Program-made: the position numbers and the translations under genes | Shown: positions 50,917 through 59,825 of the stretch, piece by piece | Position numbering within the stretch: position 1 is the first letter of the stretch | Layout: every line of letters starts with the position of its first letter | NCBI GenBank assembly: GCA_002354805.1 | Contig: DEMH01000003.1 | Coordinates: 1 to 64,000 of the forward strand | Source: Gammaproteobacteria bacterium UBA2675 | GTDB lineage: Bacteria; Pseudomonadota; Gammaproteobacteria; Pseudomonadales; Pseudohongiellaceae | Direction: 5' to 3' | DNA length: 64,000 nucleotides | The notes under the pieces: generated by a model | Seen by the model: only the letters and a program-made list of their open reading frames with translations | What the model was told of the DNA's origin: nothing | Databases searched by the model: none

Positions 50917-51051
50917 ATGAAGCCGATTCCCTTCCAAGATCATGATATTGAGATTATCCTAGAAGCGCTGGGAGAAACAGCCGCTCAGGCGGTGCTCACT
51001 GACAACGCGATTGCATTCTACAAACCGCAAAATCAGCCATTAAGCGGTTGA
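50917..51051 (+). CDS. Possible small protein of 44 residues
   Basis: A short complete frame, MKPIPFQDHDIEIILEALGE at the start and FYKPQNQPLSG at the end, with a balanced composition. It begins 15 bases after the sensor gene. There is no strong ribosome-binding site. It could be the last gene of the sensor operon or a chance frame; nothing links it to a family. Confidence 0.3.
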   Translation: MKPIPFQDHDIEIILEALGETAAQAVLTDNAIAFYKPQNQPLSG

Positions 51052-51087
51052 CGGGCGAAAGCCAGTCCTGGCCGCTGAGGAGTGACT

Positions 51088-51343
51088 ATGTTTAAGGTAG
51101 AGCGAGTCGGGCCCAAGCGCCTCAACATGGAATTCAGTGGCAAACTGGATTCCACCGAAATGGAAATGGCACTGGACGAGATCATCACGCATTCTGAGGG
51201 CATCGAAGACGGTGGTACTCGCAGACGAAACCTGGGTTCAGCGCGTCAGCGAGCTGGAAGGCATGTTGATACCGTGGATGCGCATCAAGGCCTTTAAACT
51301 GAGTGAGAAGCCGGTGGCAGAAGCCTGGCTTTCCGCTGACTGA
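51088..51343 (+). pseudogene. SpoIIAA/STAS-like protein remnant with internal deletion
   Basis: GAGGAG lies 6 bases before the ATG. The first frame, MFKVERVGPKRLNMEFSGKL then DSTEMEMALDEIITHSEGIE, matches the start of SpoIIAA-like STAS proteins and then runs into a basic, unrelated stretch. In the next frame, TVVLADETWVQRVSELEG followed by IPWMRIKAFKL matches the end of the same family. The middle, about 40 codons, is missing near 51210. Not a functional gene as read here, barring a sequencing error. Confidence 0.68.
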
Positions 51344-51649
51344 GCCAAGTCGCGTAACAGGGTGGGAGTTGAATCGTGAGAGGGCTCTTCAGACTCAGGA
51401 ACGCAGAGAAAGGCCACCCTGAGGTCAGGCTTTGGGTTGAGGATCATGACAGCGAACTGGGTGGCATTGCCCTGAAGCCAACAACGTTGTGCTGCTAAGG
51501 TTTTGAAATAAAAGAAGTGTCGCGTTAATTTCGTCATGATTTCGTGTTTGTGTCGTTTTAATTGAAAAGAAATTTGCCCAGTCTTGCATTGCCTCAAGCA
51601 GTGATACGGACTCAGCAGGGCTTCAACCGGCCCCCAATAGGACTGTGTA
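51344..51649. other. Non-coding stretch of about 300 bases
   Basis: No convincing gene. Part is AT-rich (51500-51580), with TTGAAA, 17 bases and TAATTT at 51503-51531 as a weak promoter candidate for the gene that follows. A long antisense frame over 51238-51597 is not protein-like. No attC-like hairpin was found. Confidence 0.5.
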
Positions 51650-52108
51650 ATGATTATCAGGAAATTACGCCTGAAAAATGGATGGTCGCAAAGCCAGCTG
51701 GCTGAAATGGCAGGTGTGACGACGCGAACAATTCAGCGTATTGAGCAGGGTCATAAGCCGAGTATGGAGACATGCAAGGCACTTGCTTCCGTGTTTGAGG
51801 TGGATCTATCTCATTTACTAGCGGAGGAAAAACCCATGCAGGACGATTCACAATTGAAAGCAGACGAACAACAGGCATTGCTTTACGCCAAAAGAATGAA
51901 AGAATTTTATGAGTTTCTGGTGACCTATATGGTGCTGGCGGCTGTATTTCTGGTTGCTTTCCACGGTGAGCCGGTGGTTTATATTATTTTTGCCGGTCTT
52001 GGCGCCGGGCTTGTTGTGCAGGGCCTGATTGCTTTTGAAGTGATCAGCTTTATGAGTCCCGGCTGGGAGCGCCGGCTGGCCGAGCGCAAGCTGGGTCGCA
52101 GGTTATAA
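51650..52108 (+). CDS. XRE-family regulator with 2TM membrane domain
   Basis: Protein of 152 residues. An N-terminal XRE helix-turn-helix (RKLRLKNGWSQSQLAEMAGVTTRTIQRIEQGHKPS) is joined to a two-helix membrane domain (about 92-135: FYEFLVTYMVLAAVFLVAF, VVYIIFAGLGAGLVVQGLIAF). Membrane-attached HTH regulators of this type are known but their signals are mostly unknown. TAGGAC lies close to the ATG. Confidence 0.85.
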   Translation: MIIRKLRLKNGWSQSQLAEMAGVTTRTIQRIEQGHKPSMETCKALASVFEVDLSHLLAEEKPMQDDSQLKADEQQALLYAKRMKEFYEFLVTYMVLAAVFLVAFHGEPVVYIIFAGLGAGLVVQGLIAFEVISFMSPGWERRLAERKLGRRL

Positions 52109-52130
52109 GGCTCGCGAAACAGGTCTGCTC

Positions 52131-52739
52131 ATGTCTGATACAGCCATTTCCCACTACCTGGAATCAACCAGGGATCGCCCGACACGGGAAGACCTGAAGT
52201 TTGCTGTCAGCAGAATCGACGGCGCCAGAGCCGCCATTGATTGCGGTTGTGGCGCTGGCGCAGACATCAGTTATTTATTGGATAGCGGGTTTCGCGTCTA
52301 CGCATTTGATGTGGATGATCAGGCGCTGTCAGTCTGCCAGGGTCGATTCAAGGGGTCAAAAAACGTGGTCCTGTCCAAGGCATCGTTTGAGACGTTTGAC
52401 TATCCGGCAGCGTCATTGGTAGTGGCAGACGCCAGTCTGTTCTTTTGCCCACCAGATCATTTCAACACAGTCTGGGATAATATCTTCGAATGCCTGCTGC
52501 CAGGTGGAATATTCTGCGGATCTTTGCTGGGGCGAGAAGATACCATGGCGCAAGCGGGAGACAACCCCAGCGTGTTCTGGTCGCATGTCTCAGCATTCGA
52601 TCAATCGGAGGTCGAGGGTCTGCTCAAACCCTACGAAGTGCTGCGGTTTAAGGTGCATCGTTCAGGCGGCAAGACTGCCGGTGGCGTTCCTCATGACTGG
52701 CACATTTTTCAGATAGTGGCCCGCAAGCCAGCCAGTTGA
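52131..52739 (+). CDS. SAM-dependent methyltransferase
   Basis: Protein of 202 residues with a class I methyltransferase fold. AIDCGCGAGADISYLLDSG is motif I, VYAFDVDDQALSVC the strand-2 acidic loop, and LLPGGIFCGSLLG a late strand. The mid-domain LVVADASLFFCPPDHFN is motif IV. A possible tellurite-resistance-like (TehB) relation is a guess. Substrate unknown. It follows the regulator by 22 bases. Confidence 0.8.
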   Translation: MSDTAISHYLESTRDRPTREDLKFAVSRIDGARAAIDCGCGAGADISYLLDSGFRVYAFDVDDQALSVCQGRFKGSKNVVLSKASFETFDYPAASLVVADASLFFCPPDHFNTVWDNIFECLLPGGIFCGSLLGREDTMAQAGDNPSVFWSHVSAFDQSEVEGLLKPYEVLRFKVHRSGGKTAGGVPHDWHIFQIVARKPAS

Positions 52740-52844
52740 GAATCAGTCCGAGACTTTGAGAATGCAGTACAGGGATTGATCTGGTTAACTATGAGTTAAA
52801 TTCGGTGTAAGCTCGATGCTGAATCTGTGACCGGGGCCGCCGCC

Positions 52845-53159
52845 ATGTCAGGGAAATACCCCAACCGAGTCAAACAGCTGCCGTTGTACGATGGCAGATT
52901 TGACGCCTACAAACTCAAAGCAGACGGTGCTGATGTGCTGTTTGCATCCTACCCGGCTGGTACCACCATCCCGCCGCATACCCACGACACGGACAATTAT
53001 GGTGTCATCACGCGGGGTGAGCTGATCCTGAGCATGAATGGAACAAGCGAACGCTTTGGCCCCGGCGATTGGTATCACGTGCCTGCTCATGCCGAACATT
53101 CAGCAACATTTAATGTGGAAACGGATGAAGTGGAGTTCTGGTTTCAGCCAGCAGGTTGA
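52845..53159 (+). CDS. Cupin-domain protein
   Basis: Small one-domain cupin of 104 residues. PAGTTIPPHTHDTDNYGVITRGELILSM holds the H-x-H and following E positions of motif 1, and FGPGDWYHVPAHAEHSATFN is motif 2. A metal site seems complete. Start ATG 52845; a GTG six codons earlier is possible. Ligand unknown. Confidence 0.84.
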   Translation: MSGKYPNRVKQLPLYDGRFDAYKLKADGADVLFASYPAGTTIPPHTHDTDNYGVITRGELILSMNGTSERFGPGDWYHVPAHAEHSATFNVETDEVEFWFQPAG

Positions 53160-53203
53160 TCAAGCCGGCAGAATGAGAACATGGAAAGGGAAGTGACCTG
53201 AAC

Positions 53204-53851
53204 GTGAACCCTCAAGATGAAGACGACAAGGCTCCGCACGCTGCTGATACACCTTCGCCAGACCCTGATTCAGGTCTCAGCGGAACGGAGCAGCGCCTGG
53301 TTCGCCTGTCATTCTGGCAGACAGTGTTATCTGTTGTAGGCGTTTTTATCGCAGTCCTGGCGCTTTATGCGGCATTGACGGAGTCGCAGGCAGTCCGCCA
53401 GCAGACAGCAGCCGCGGTATGGCCTTTCGTGCAGCTGTCTGTTGAAGACTACGATACCGGCGATAGAGCTGGCTTCATGCTGTCGGTGACCAACTCCGGG
53501 GTCGGGCCGGCATTGGTGCGCTCGGTGCGTGTTGTTCTGGATGGACAGGCAATGCGTGACTGGGAGCAGGTAGTGACGCAGTTGGGTGGAGAACTGAATG
53601 AGCAGGTCGGCAGAAGCACCCTGAGTGATCGCGTGCTGAGTCCGGGCGTGCGACGAGACCTTATAACTGTGACGGATCAGAATCTCGCGCGGCAGTTTCA
53701 GGCCATGATTGCAAACCCTGAGAATTCCATCTCCTACTGTTACTGTTCCATCTTTGACGAATGCTGGGTCGCTGACAGTCGCCGTCAGGCCCTCGATCCG
53801 ACGACTGTTCAGTCGTGCCCGGACTATGGCGATGAAGCGTTCCAGAACTAG
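53204..53851 (+). CDS. Single-helix membrane protein, unknown
   Basis: Protein of 215 residues. A disordered, acidic and Pro-rich first 30 residues, one membrane helix (about 44-65, TVLSVVGVFIAVLALYAAL) and a beta-rich soluble domain (about 75-205) with VTNSGVGPALVRSVRVVLDG. The N-out/C-out orientation is unclear. Near the C-terminus is a Cys cluster (YCYCSIFDECW). GTG start. No known family. Confidence 0.6.
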   Translation: MNPQDEDDKAPHAADTPSPDPDSGLSGTEQRLVRLSFWQTVLSVVGVFIAVLALYAALTESQAVRQQTAAAVWPFVQLSVEDYDTGDRAGFMLSVTNSGVGPALVRSVRVVLDGQAMRDWEQVVTQLGGELNEQVGRSTLSDRVLSPGVRRDLITVTDQNLARQFQAMIANPENSISYCYCSIFDECWVADSRRQALDPTTVQSCPDYGDEAFQN

Positions 53852-53913
53852 AGTGGTTAAGCCCTTGTCAGCCACACAAAATCAAGTTGGACTGATTGTT
53901 AAAAGGATAGAAT

Positions 53914-54543
53914 ATGAATAAGCGCTGGCTGATCGTGGCGGTGGTTGCAAGTTACCTTATCATGCTGTTTGGTGGCGCCCTCCTTAAACCGGGGTACTCT
54001 CACCTTGGACAATACATCAGCGAACTCAACGCGGCCGGCACCCCGTATGCGTCGTTGATTGGCTGGTTTGGTTTTGTGCCTTTTGCCGTCCTGTCGGCGG
54101 CACTGCTTGTTGCCGCCGCACCGGTGGTCCCTGTGCGGGGCGTCAGCCGCCTGGGATACTGGCTGCTGTTATCAGAGCCGATTGCTTACCTTGGATCGGC
54201 GCTTGCGCCCTGCGACATCGGTTGCCCGGCCGAAGGCAGTGTCAGTCAGATGATTCACAACGCGCTTGCCATAGTGACATACCTGACAACCAGCGTGGCC
54301 TTGGTGCTTTTGGCTTTTACCCCACGTATATCAAAATTCATGCGTGTTGTCTGGGTGGCCGCCGCCATGGTCTGGTTGACACTGTTTGGCATGATGGCTG
54401 ACCCTGGGCTTTCTGAGTGGCGTGGTCTGCTGCAGCGTCTGGCAGAATGGACAGTCTTTGGCTTGCTGTTGGCATCTGCCTGGTGGTGTATAACAAGACA
54501 GCAAGATTCGGGTCGGTCTGGCGAGGCAATGAATTTACGATGA
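53914..54543 (+). CDS. DUF998-family membrane protein
   Basis: Integral membrane protein of 209 residues with about six helices. YSHLGQYISELNAAGTPYASLIGWFGFVPFAVL and a later CDIGCPA are typical of DUF998. The function of the family is unknown. AAAGGAT lies before the ATG. Confidence 0.8.
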   Translation: MNKRWLIVAVVASYLIMLFGGALLKPGYSHLGQYISELNAAGTPYASLIGWFGFVPFAVLSAALLVAAAPVVPVRGVSRLGYWLLLSEPIAYLGSALAPCDIGCPAEGSVSQMIHNALAIVTYLTTSVALVLLAFTPRISKFMRVVWVAAAMVWLTLFGMMADPGLSEWRGLLQRLAEWTVFGLLLASAWWCITRQQDSGRSGEAMNLR

Positions 54544-54570
54544 TGCTGTAAAGTACACTGAGGCAGCATC

Positions 54571-55425
54571 ATGTCCGATTATGACCGAATAGCACGTGCC
54601 ATGACCTATATTGTAGAGCATGCGACAGACCAGCCGAGCCTGGAAACTGTGGCAGCCCACGTGAACCTGAGTCCCTATCATTTTCAGCGTCAGTTCAGTC
54701 GACTGGCAGGCATTTCACCAAAACGTTTTTTGCAGACAGTGACGCTGGAGCGTGGCAAGTACTTGCTGAGACAGCGACGCTCTCTGCTGGATGTGTCGCT
54801 TGATCTGGGGCTGAGTGGCAGTTCCCGCCTGCACGATCATTTTGTGCAACTGGAGGCGGTGACGCCGGGAGAGTTCAGAAGCGGCGGAGAGCAGCTGTGT
54901 ATCCGTTATGGTGTGCACGACAGTCCACTTGGACAGCTGTTTGTTGCGGCTACCCCGCGTGGTGTGTGCCGAATGGCATTTGTCGACCATGAACCAGAGT
55001 CGCAGCTGTTGTCACGTCTGCAAAAGGATTGGCCAAAGAGTGCCATCATTGAGGATGTGACCGCGACACAACATGTGATTGAAAGCTTTTTTCGGCAAGC
55101 GCCGGCGCCCAGCAACCTCCCGCTTTCCCTGCACGTCAGTGGCACCAATTTTCAGCTCGCAGTCTGGCGCGCTTTGCTGAACATTCCGTACGGTGAACTG
55201 GCCAGCTACGGACAGTTAGCTGCGTCAATAGGGGCGCCAAAATCAGCCAGATCGGTCGGCAGCGCAATTGGTGCCAATCCGGTTGCCCTGTTGATTCCCT
55301 GCCACCGGGTCATTCAGCAGAGTGGTGCCCTTGGCGGGTATCGTTGGGGAGAGAGCCGCAAGGCCGTGGTACAGGCATGGGAAATCGTGCAGAATCTGCA
55401 GGAGGCTGATACTGTCACGACTTGA
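54571..55425 (+). CDS. AraC-type regulator fused to O6-alkylguanine-DNA alkyltransferase (Ada-like)
   Basis: Protein of 284 residues. An AraC-type helix-turn-helix (about 5-110; LETVAAHVNLSPYHFQRQFSRLAGISPKRFLQ) is joined to a methyltransferase domain (about 118-275). The alkyl-accepting Cys 244 lies in IPCHRV, with GTNFQLAVWRALLNIPYGE before it. It directly repairs O6-alkylguanine. The N-terminal zinc Ada domain that senses methylphosphotriesters is absent, so classical adaptive-response switching is not expected. Confidence 0.9.
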   Translation: MSDYDRIARAMTYIVEHATDQPSLETVAAHVNLSPYHFQRQFSRLAGISPKRFLQTVTLERGKYLLRQRRSLLDVSLDLGLSGSSRLHDHFVQLEAVTPGEFRSGGEQLCIRYGVHDSPLGQLFVAATPRGVCRMAFVDHEPESQLLSRLQKDWPKSAIIEDVTATQHVIESFFRQAPAPSNLPLSLHVSGTNFQLAVWRALLNIPYGELASYGQLAASIGAPKSARSVGSAIGANPVALLIPCHRVIQQSGALGGYRWGESRKAVVQAWEIVQNLQEADTVTT

Positions 55426-55449
55426 TAAACGAGTGGAGATAAAGCGGGT

Positions 55450-56424
55450 ATGACAGAGTTTATCCGAACACCCGATGCCAACTTTGCCGACTTGAACGAT
55501 TTTCCGTTTGAGCCGCACTACCACCAGTGGCAGGATCTCCGGCAGCACTATATTGACGAAGGCCCGCGCGATGGCCCGGTAATGCTGTTGATGCATGGCA
55601 TGCCGACCTGGTCTTACCTGTACCGAGACATGATTCCATTACTGGTGGCTGCTGGATACCGCTGCATAGCACCTGACCATCTGGGATTCGGGCGCTCCGA
55701 CAAACCCGTCGACCCTCACTGGTATACCATTGCCAGGCATACCGAAGTCCTCACCAGTCTGATTACCGAGCTTGATCTGCAGCGCATCACTCTGGTGTGT
55801 CAGGACTGGGGTGGCCCGACTGGTCTGGCGCAGGCGGCAATGATGCCCGAGCGCTTTGACAGGCTGTTGATCATGAATACCTGGCTGCACCATCCTGAGT
55901 TTCACTATTCAGACGGTATCCGAAAGTGGTTCAACCACTGGCGCTCAGGTGGACTGTTCGATCGACCCTGTCCCGATGTCGCGCTGCTGTTGTTGCTAAG
56001 CAGTGGGCTGGCGCCACGTGACATTGTTATACCTGCGCTGGTCAATGGCAAAACACCGCCGCTTGAAGAAGGCGCCCAGAGAATGTATCGAGGATTCTCC
56101 GCGCCCTATCGGGGGTTGCCCGATGAGGCTTTTAACGGCTACCGTCGGTTCCCGCTTTCGATTCCGGCACTGGACTACCAAAGCGGCAATGCCGCTGCGC
56201 AGGCGTTGCATTATCGGTTGCTGTTGAACTGGCAGAAGCCGGTGTATTTCATCTGGGGCTGTGCGGATGACGTATTCACAGAAACATGGGGACGCGAGTG
56301 GGCAAGCCAGTTGGGCGCAAGTTTTGATCCTTTGCCGGATGCCGGCCATTTTCCCCAGAATACTCATGGTGAGAAAATCTGCCAGATACTGCTGCAGCGA
56401 ATCGCCTCCGAACCCCGGCGATAG
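55450..56424 (+). CDS. Haloalkane-dehalogenase-like alpha/beta hydrolase
   Basis: Hydrolase of 324 residues, closest to DhlA/HLD-I haloalkane dehalogenases. HGMPTWSYLYRDMIP (oxyanion region) and the nucleophile Asp 119 followed by Trp 120 in CQDWGG match that branch, in which the Trp holds the halide. The catalytic His is in DAGHFPQ near the end, and a Trp/Phe-rich cap lies between. Dehalogenase activity is likely but not proven; epoxide hydrolases are the main alternative. It is followed after 40 bases by cytochrome b561. Confidence 0.82.
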   Translation: MTEFIRTPDANFADLNDFPFEPHYHQWQDLRQHYIDEGPRDGPVMLLMHGMPTWSYLYRDMIPLLVAAGYRCIAPDHLGFGRSDKPVDPHWYTIARHTEVLTSLITELDLQRITLVCQDWGGPTGLAQAAMMPERFDRLLIMNTWLHHPEFHYSDGIRKWFNHWRSGGLFDRPCPDVALLLLLSSGLAPRDIVIPALVNGKTPPLEEGAQRMYRGFSAPYRGLPDEAFNGYRRFPLSIPALDYQSGNAAAQALHYRLLLNWQKPVYFIWGCADDVFTETWGREWASQLGASFDPLPDAGHFPQNTHGEKICQILLQRIASEPRR

Positions 56425-56464
56425 GCGGGTGCCCGGCAGGTTCAGCGCAAAACAGGAGACGTTC

Positions 56465-57004
56465 ATGTCCCAGATTCAAAAATATCCGATCGGATGGCGC
56501 GTGCTGCACTGGTTGATGGCAGTCATGGTGCTGACTCTGCTGCCAGTCGGTTTGTGGATGGCCTCCCGGGCGGAAGCCAATATCTGGGGCTCACTGACCA
56601 ACACCCTGTACAGCTCACACAAGGCTCTGGGTTTTACCGTCCTGTTATTGATGCTGGTTCGTATTGGCCTGAAAATACGTGTTGGTGCCCCGCCGTACCC
56701 ATCGACCTTGCCGCGGTCTTTGCAGATAGCAGCCAAAAGCCTGCATCACTGCCTTTATTTGTTGCTGATCATCACCCCAATGCTGGGATGGGCTGGCGTT
56801 ACTGCCTATCCGGCGCTGATCATTGTGGGTGATTTCTATCTGCCCGCCATGCCGGGAGTGCCCGAGGACGCAGCGCTGGCAGAACGGCTTTTTGCCATCC
56901 ACGGTGTTTTCGCGTTGATGTTGGCCGTTCTGCTGGCAGGACACATAGCGGCGGCCCTGCGACATATGCTACGTGGCGATGGCATATTCAGGCGGATGCT
57001 TTGA
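56465..57004 (+). CDS. Cytochrome b561 (CybB-type)
   Basis: Protein of 179 residues with four membrane helices. Likely heme ligands are His 15 (VLHWLM), His 52 (SSHKALG), a His in LHHCLYLL near 103, and a His in AIHGVF near 150. These di-heme proteins pass electrons in the inner membrane, often between quinone and periplasmic partners. AGGAGA lies 6 bases before the ATG. It ends in a TTGA overlap with the transporter gene. Confidence 0.9.
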   Translation: MSQIQKYPIGWRVLHWLMAVMVLTLLPVGLWMASRAEANIWGSLTNTLYSSHKALGFTVLLLMLVRIGLKIRVGAPPYPSTLPRSLQIAAKSLHHCLYLLLIITPMLGWAGVTAYPALIIVGDFYLPAMPGVPEDAALAERLFAIHGVFALMLAVLLAGHIAAALRHMLRGDGIFRRML

Positions 57005-57987
57005 AACGCGAAACGCTTGAGCAGTACCAGGTCTATTTATACTTGTCAGCTATCAGTTTCGGGCTGCTGGCAGGGCTGAATTTTCCCGTGCTGGAATCAA
57101 TGCTGCCGGCAATGTTGTGGCCCCTGTTGGCAGTGCTGATTTATACAACCTTCACACAGGTCCCGCTCACTACCTTACACCAGGCTTTCTCGGACAGACG
57201 TTTTCTGACAGCTGCGGTTATTGGCAACTTCATCCTGCTGCCCATGGTGGTGTGGCTGCTGCTGTGGCTGGCGCCAGAGCAACCGGCGGTGCAGCTCGGT
57301 ATCGCACTGGTGCTGCTGGTGCCGTGTACGGACTGGTTTGTGACATTTACGCACCTGGGTAGGGGAGACACGCGGCACGCTATTGCGTTTACACCGGTGA
57401 GCCTGCTGCTGCAATTGTTGCTGCTGCCGGTTTACCTGTGGTTATTTCTGGACGATGACATTGCCGGTCATGTGTTGCGTCAGGAGCTGGTGACAGCGTT
57501 TCTTGGACTGATAGTCCTGCCACTGGTTCTTGCCATGCTTACCGAGCACTGGTGCAGCCGGCGCGACGATCGCGCTGTGCTTCTGAGTCACCTGGCATGG
57601 TTGCCGGTACCCCTTCTGGCGCTGGTTGTTTTCTGTATTGCCGCAGCACAGGTGAGAACAGTCATTGCAGCCTGGCCGATTCTGGCGCAGCTGGCGCTGG
57701 TTTTTGTGCTGTTTCTGTTGGCGGCCGCGCTGCTCTCCAGGCTGATCAGTCACTGGTTCAGGTTGCCTTCAGGGCAGGGACGGGTGCTGGCCTTCAGTCT
57801 GGGCAGTCGTAATTCCTTTGTTGTGCTGCCGCTGGCTTTAGCGTTACCAGCGTCGTATGAGCTGACAGCTGTGGTGGTTGTTTTTCAGTCCCTGATAGAG
57901 CTGGTTGGTCTGGCCTTTTTTGTCTGGTGGGTGCCGCATAAGCTGCACCCGGCAACTGGCAGCAGCGCCGGTCCGCTGGACTCTTGA
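57001..57987 (+). CDS. ACR3/bile-acid-symporter-type transporter
   Basis: Protein of 328 residues with about ten membrane helices. The stretch LLVPCTDWFVTFTHLGRGD is the conserved Cys region of the ACR3 branch, where a Cys lies in the arsenite path. FSLGSRNSFVVLPLALALP matches the second half. It may export arsenite, but no arsR or arsC gene lies nearby, so another anion or organic acid is possible. TTG start shares bases with the cytochrome b561 stop, implying coupling. Confidence 0.8.
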   Translation: MKRETLEQYQVYLYLSAISFGLLAGLNFPVLESMLPAMLWPLLAVLIYTTFTQVPLTTLHQAFSDRRFLTAAVIGNFILLPMVVWLLLWLAPEQPAVQLGIALVLLVPCTDWFVTFTHLGRGDTRHAIAFTPVSLLLQLLLLPVYLWLFLDDDIAGHVLRQELVTAFLGLIVLPLVLAMLTEHWCSRRDDRAVLLSHLAWLPVPLLALVVFCIAAAQVRTVIAAWPILAQLALVFVLFLLAAALLSRLISHWFRLPSGQGRVLAFSLGSRNSFVVLPLALALPASYELTAVVVVFQSLIELVGLAFFVWWVPHKLHPATGSSAGPLDS

Positions 57988-58038
57988 CCTCGTGCGCATT
58001 ATGCTCAAACCATCACACCGATGATGGGGAGACCTAAA

Positions 58039-59118
58039 ATGGCATCACACACAGACAAAGCCAAGCACCTGAAACTGCCGGCCATGTCCAGGCGCAGCCT
58101 GCTGCTGGCATTACCAGCCATGCCTCTGGCAATGCGCGCGATGGCGCAACAGGCGGGTGCGCAACCCATACCCACAGCGGGTCTGCACAGTTTTGAGCTC
58201 CGGGTCAGCGACCTGGACCGATCTGTAGAATTCTACCAGGGCCTGTTTGGCTGTCCTGTCCTGACTCGCATCGGCGACACAGTCTCGCTGGGCGTAGGCA
58301 ATGACGGGCAGTATTTCACGCTGGCTCAGGTCCGCGAGGGTGAGCAGCCCAATATCAGTAACTTTGGTCTGCGAGTTCCCGGCTACACCCGTTATCAGTT
58401 GCAGAGTCTGCTTTCTGAGCATGGCATCAATCGTACAGTGGACAGTTTTTACGACAGTCGCACCTCTGCAATGCAGCGAGCCAATATGACCTGGCTGCGT
58501 CGACTGCCGGGTGAAAGCGATACCATGCTGGCGGACAATCACGAACTTTTTGTGGCAGACCGCGATGGTGTACCAATCAAACTTTCCAGCCCTGATGACT
58601 GCGGTGCCGGTGACGAAAGCTGTACACCAGAACCTGCGTCCACTGAAGGCCTGATCGAACTGCGCGAGATCAACCATTTGACAACCTTTGTCGCCAACTA
58701 TCAATTGAGCAACGAGTTCTATAGAAGGTTGTTCGGATTGGAGAATCAGGCATTCCAGGCGCAGTTCCCGACTCTGGGACTTGGCAATGGCACGCAGTTC
58801 CTGATGTTTGTGGGCGGCATGCAGGACGGCGTACCGGCACAAACCGGGCGCATCGACCATGTCAGTCTAAATATGGAAAACTTCACAGTAGCCTCGGTAC
58901 TGGAAAAGCTGACCGAGTACGGCCTGTCGCCACGCGGCGACGGTGAACCTGCTCCGCTGCAGCATTGGGTAACCATGCGTATGCCAGAGCGTGGGGGTGC
59001 AGAGCCGGATGGTACTCCGGAAGTGTATTTTTCAGACCCAGATGGATTGCACCTGCAGCTGCAGCATCACACTTACTGTGGTGGCGGTGATGAGTTTGGG
59101 GGAACCTGCAGCGCCTGA
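58039..59118 (+). CDS. Tat-exported protein with two VOC domains
   Basis: Protein of 359 residues. A twin-arginine signal (MSRRSLLLALPAMPLAMRAMAQ) predicts folded export. Two VOC modules follow: LHSFELRVSDLDRSVEFYQGLFGCPVL near residue 50 and INHLTTFVANYQLSNEFYRRLFGLE near 220; the second ends in YFSDPDGLHLQLQHHTYCGG, rich in possible metal ligands. Exported VOC proteins are uncommon, and Tat use suggests that a cofactor or metal is loaded in the cytoplasm. Start chosen at ATG 58039, after GGGGAG at 8 bases. Confidence 0.8.
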   Translation: MASHTDKAKHLKLPAMSRRSLLLALPAMPLAMRAMAQQAGAQPIPTAGLHSFELRVSDLDRSVEFYQGLFGCPVLTRIGDTVSLGVGNDGQYFTLAQVREGEQPNISNFGLRVPGYTRYQLQSLLSEHGINRTVDSFYDSRTSAMQRANMTWLRRLPGESDTMLADNHELFVADRDGVPIKLSSPDDCGAGDESCTPEPASTEGLIELREINHLTTFVANYQLSNEFYRRLFGLENQAFQAQFPTLGLGNGTQFLMFVGGMQDGVPAQTGRIDHVSLNMENFTVASVLEKLTEYGLSPRGDGEPAPLQHWVTMRMPERGGAEPDGTPEVYFSDPDGLHLQLQHHTYCGGGDEFGGTCSA

Positions 59119-59171
59119 AGCGGCACTGCGGGTCTCGCAAAAAATAACGTCCGCCAGGCTCAGGGACACGG

Positions 59172-59792
59172 ATGGCGAAGTCAGTCAGGCCACTACTGAC
59201 CCTATACAGTACCTTTGCGATTGCCTGGGCAGCGTACGCTGCCTGGGCGCTTCTTGCCCTGAGCAATGGGCAAACCCGGATCTATGCCGAATACGGTCTG
59301 CTTGAGACAACTCAGGTGATCTTGCTTTCAGCAGCCTGTATTGCCTTTATCGTCACGCTATCGCGCAACGGTCGATACAACACGCTGCTGATGCTGTCAT
59401 GCGCGCTTTTGTGCTACAGCTTTATTGTGCGTGAGCTCGATGTTGAAGATTTCGACCTGCCGCAAGCTGTTATCGCACTCACCTCGGGCACAGGCCGCAA
59501 TATCCTGCTGGCAGTGGCCTTCTGCGCACTACTCGCCTATGCGCTCTATGTTGATTTCAGGCATTACCTTAAGGAGGCCCTGCAGTTCGCGGTCACGCCG
59601 GCGGGTATGATGCTGATCGCTGCCGGCCTGCTTCTGTATTTGGCGGCCTTTTTTGAAGGCTATCAGGGCGTTGAACACCCAGCGTTTTATGAAGAACTTA
59701 TTGAGGTGACGGCATACACACTGATTCTGCTTTCCTCACTGACCAGCTCACTCACACACAAAACTACTTGCCAGATTCCAAAATCCCAATAG
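59172..59792 (+). CDS. Membrane protein, unknown
   Basis: Protein of 206 residues with about five to six membrane helices. A short acidic loop (RELDVEDFDLP) and VEHPAFYEELIE lie between helices. No family recognised. It comes 33 bases before the ATP-grasp gene and may be cotranscribed. Confidence 0.6.
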   Translation: MAKSVRPLLTLYSTFAIAWAAYAAWALLALSNGQTRIYAEYGLLETTQVILLSAACIAFIVTLSRNGRYNTLLMLSCALLCYSFIVRELDVEDFDLPQAVIALTSGTGRNILLAVAFCALLAYALYVDFRHYLKEALQFAVTPAGMMLIAAGLLLYLAAFFEGYQGVEHPAFYEELIEVTAYTLILLSSLTSSLTHKTTCQIPKSQ

Positions 59793-59825
59793 AATGCGCA
59801 CTTTTTCCTCTGCGTGCGCGCAAAC

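Noticed and set aside
57001..57987. Complete arsenic-resistance operon
   Set aside because: Only an ACR3-like carrier is present; no arsR or arsC and no metal-regulator site were found.
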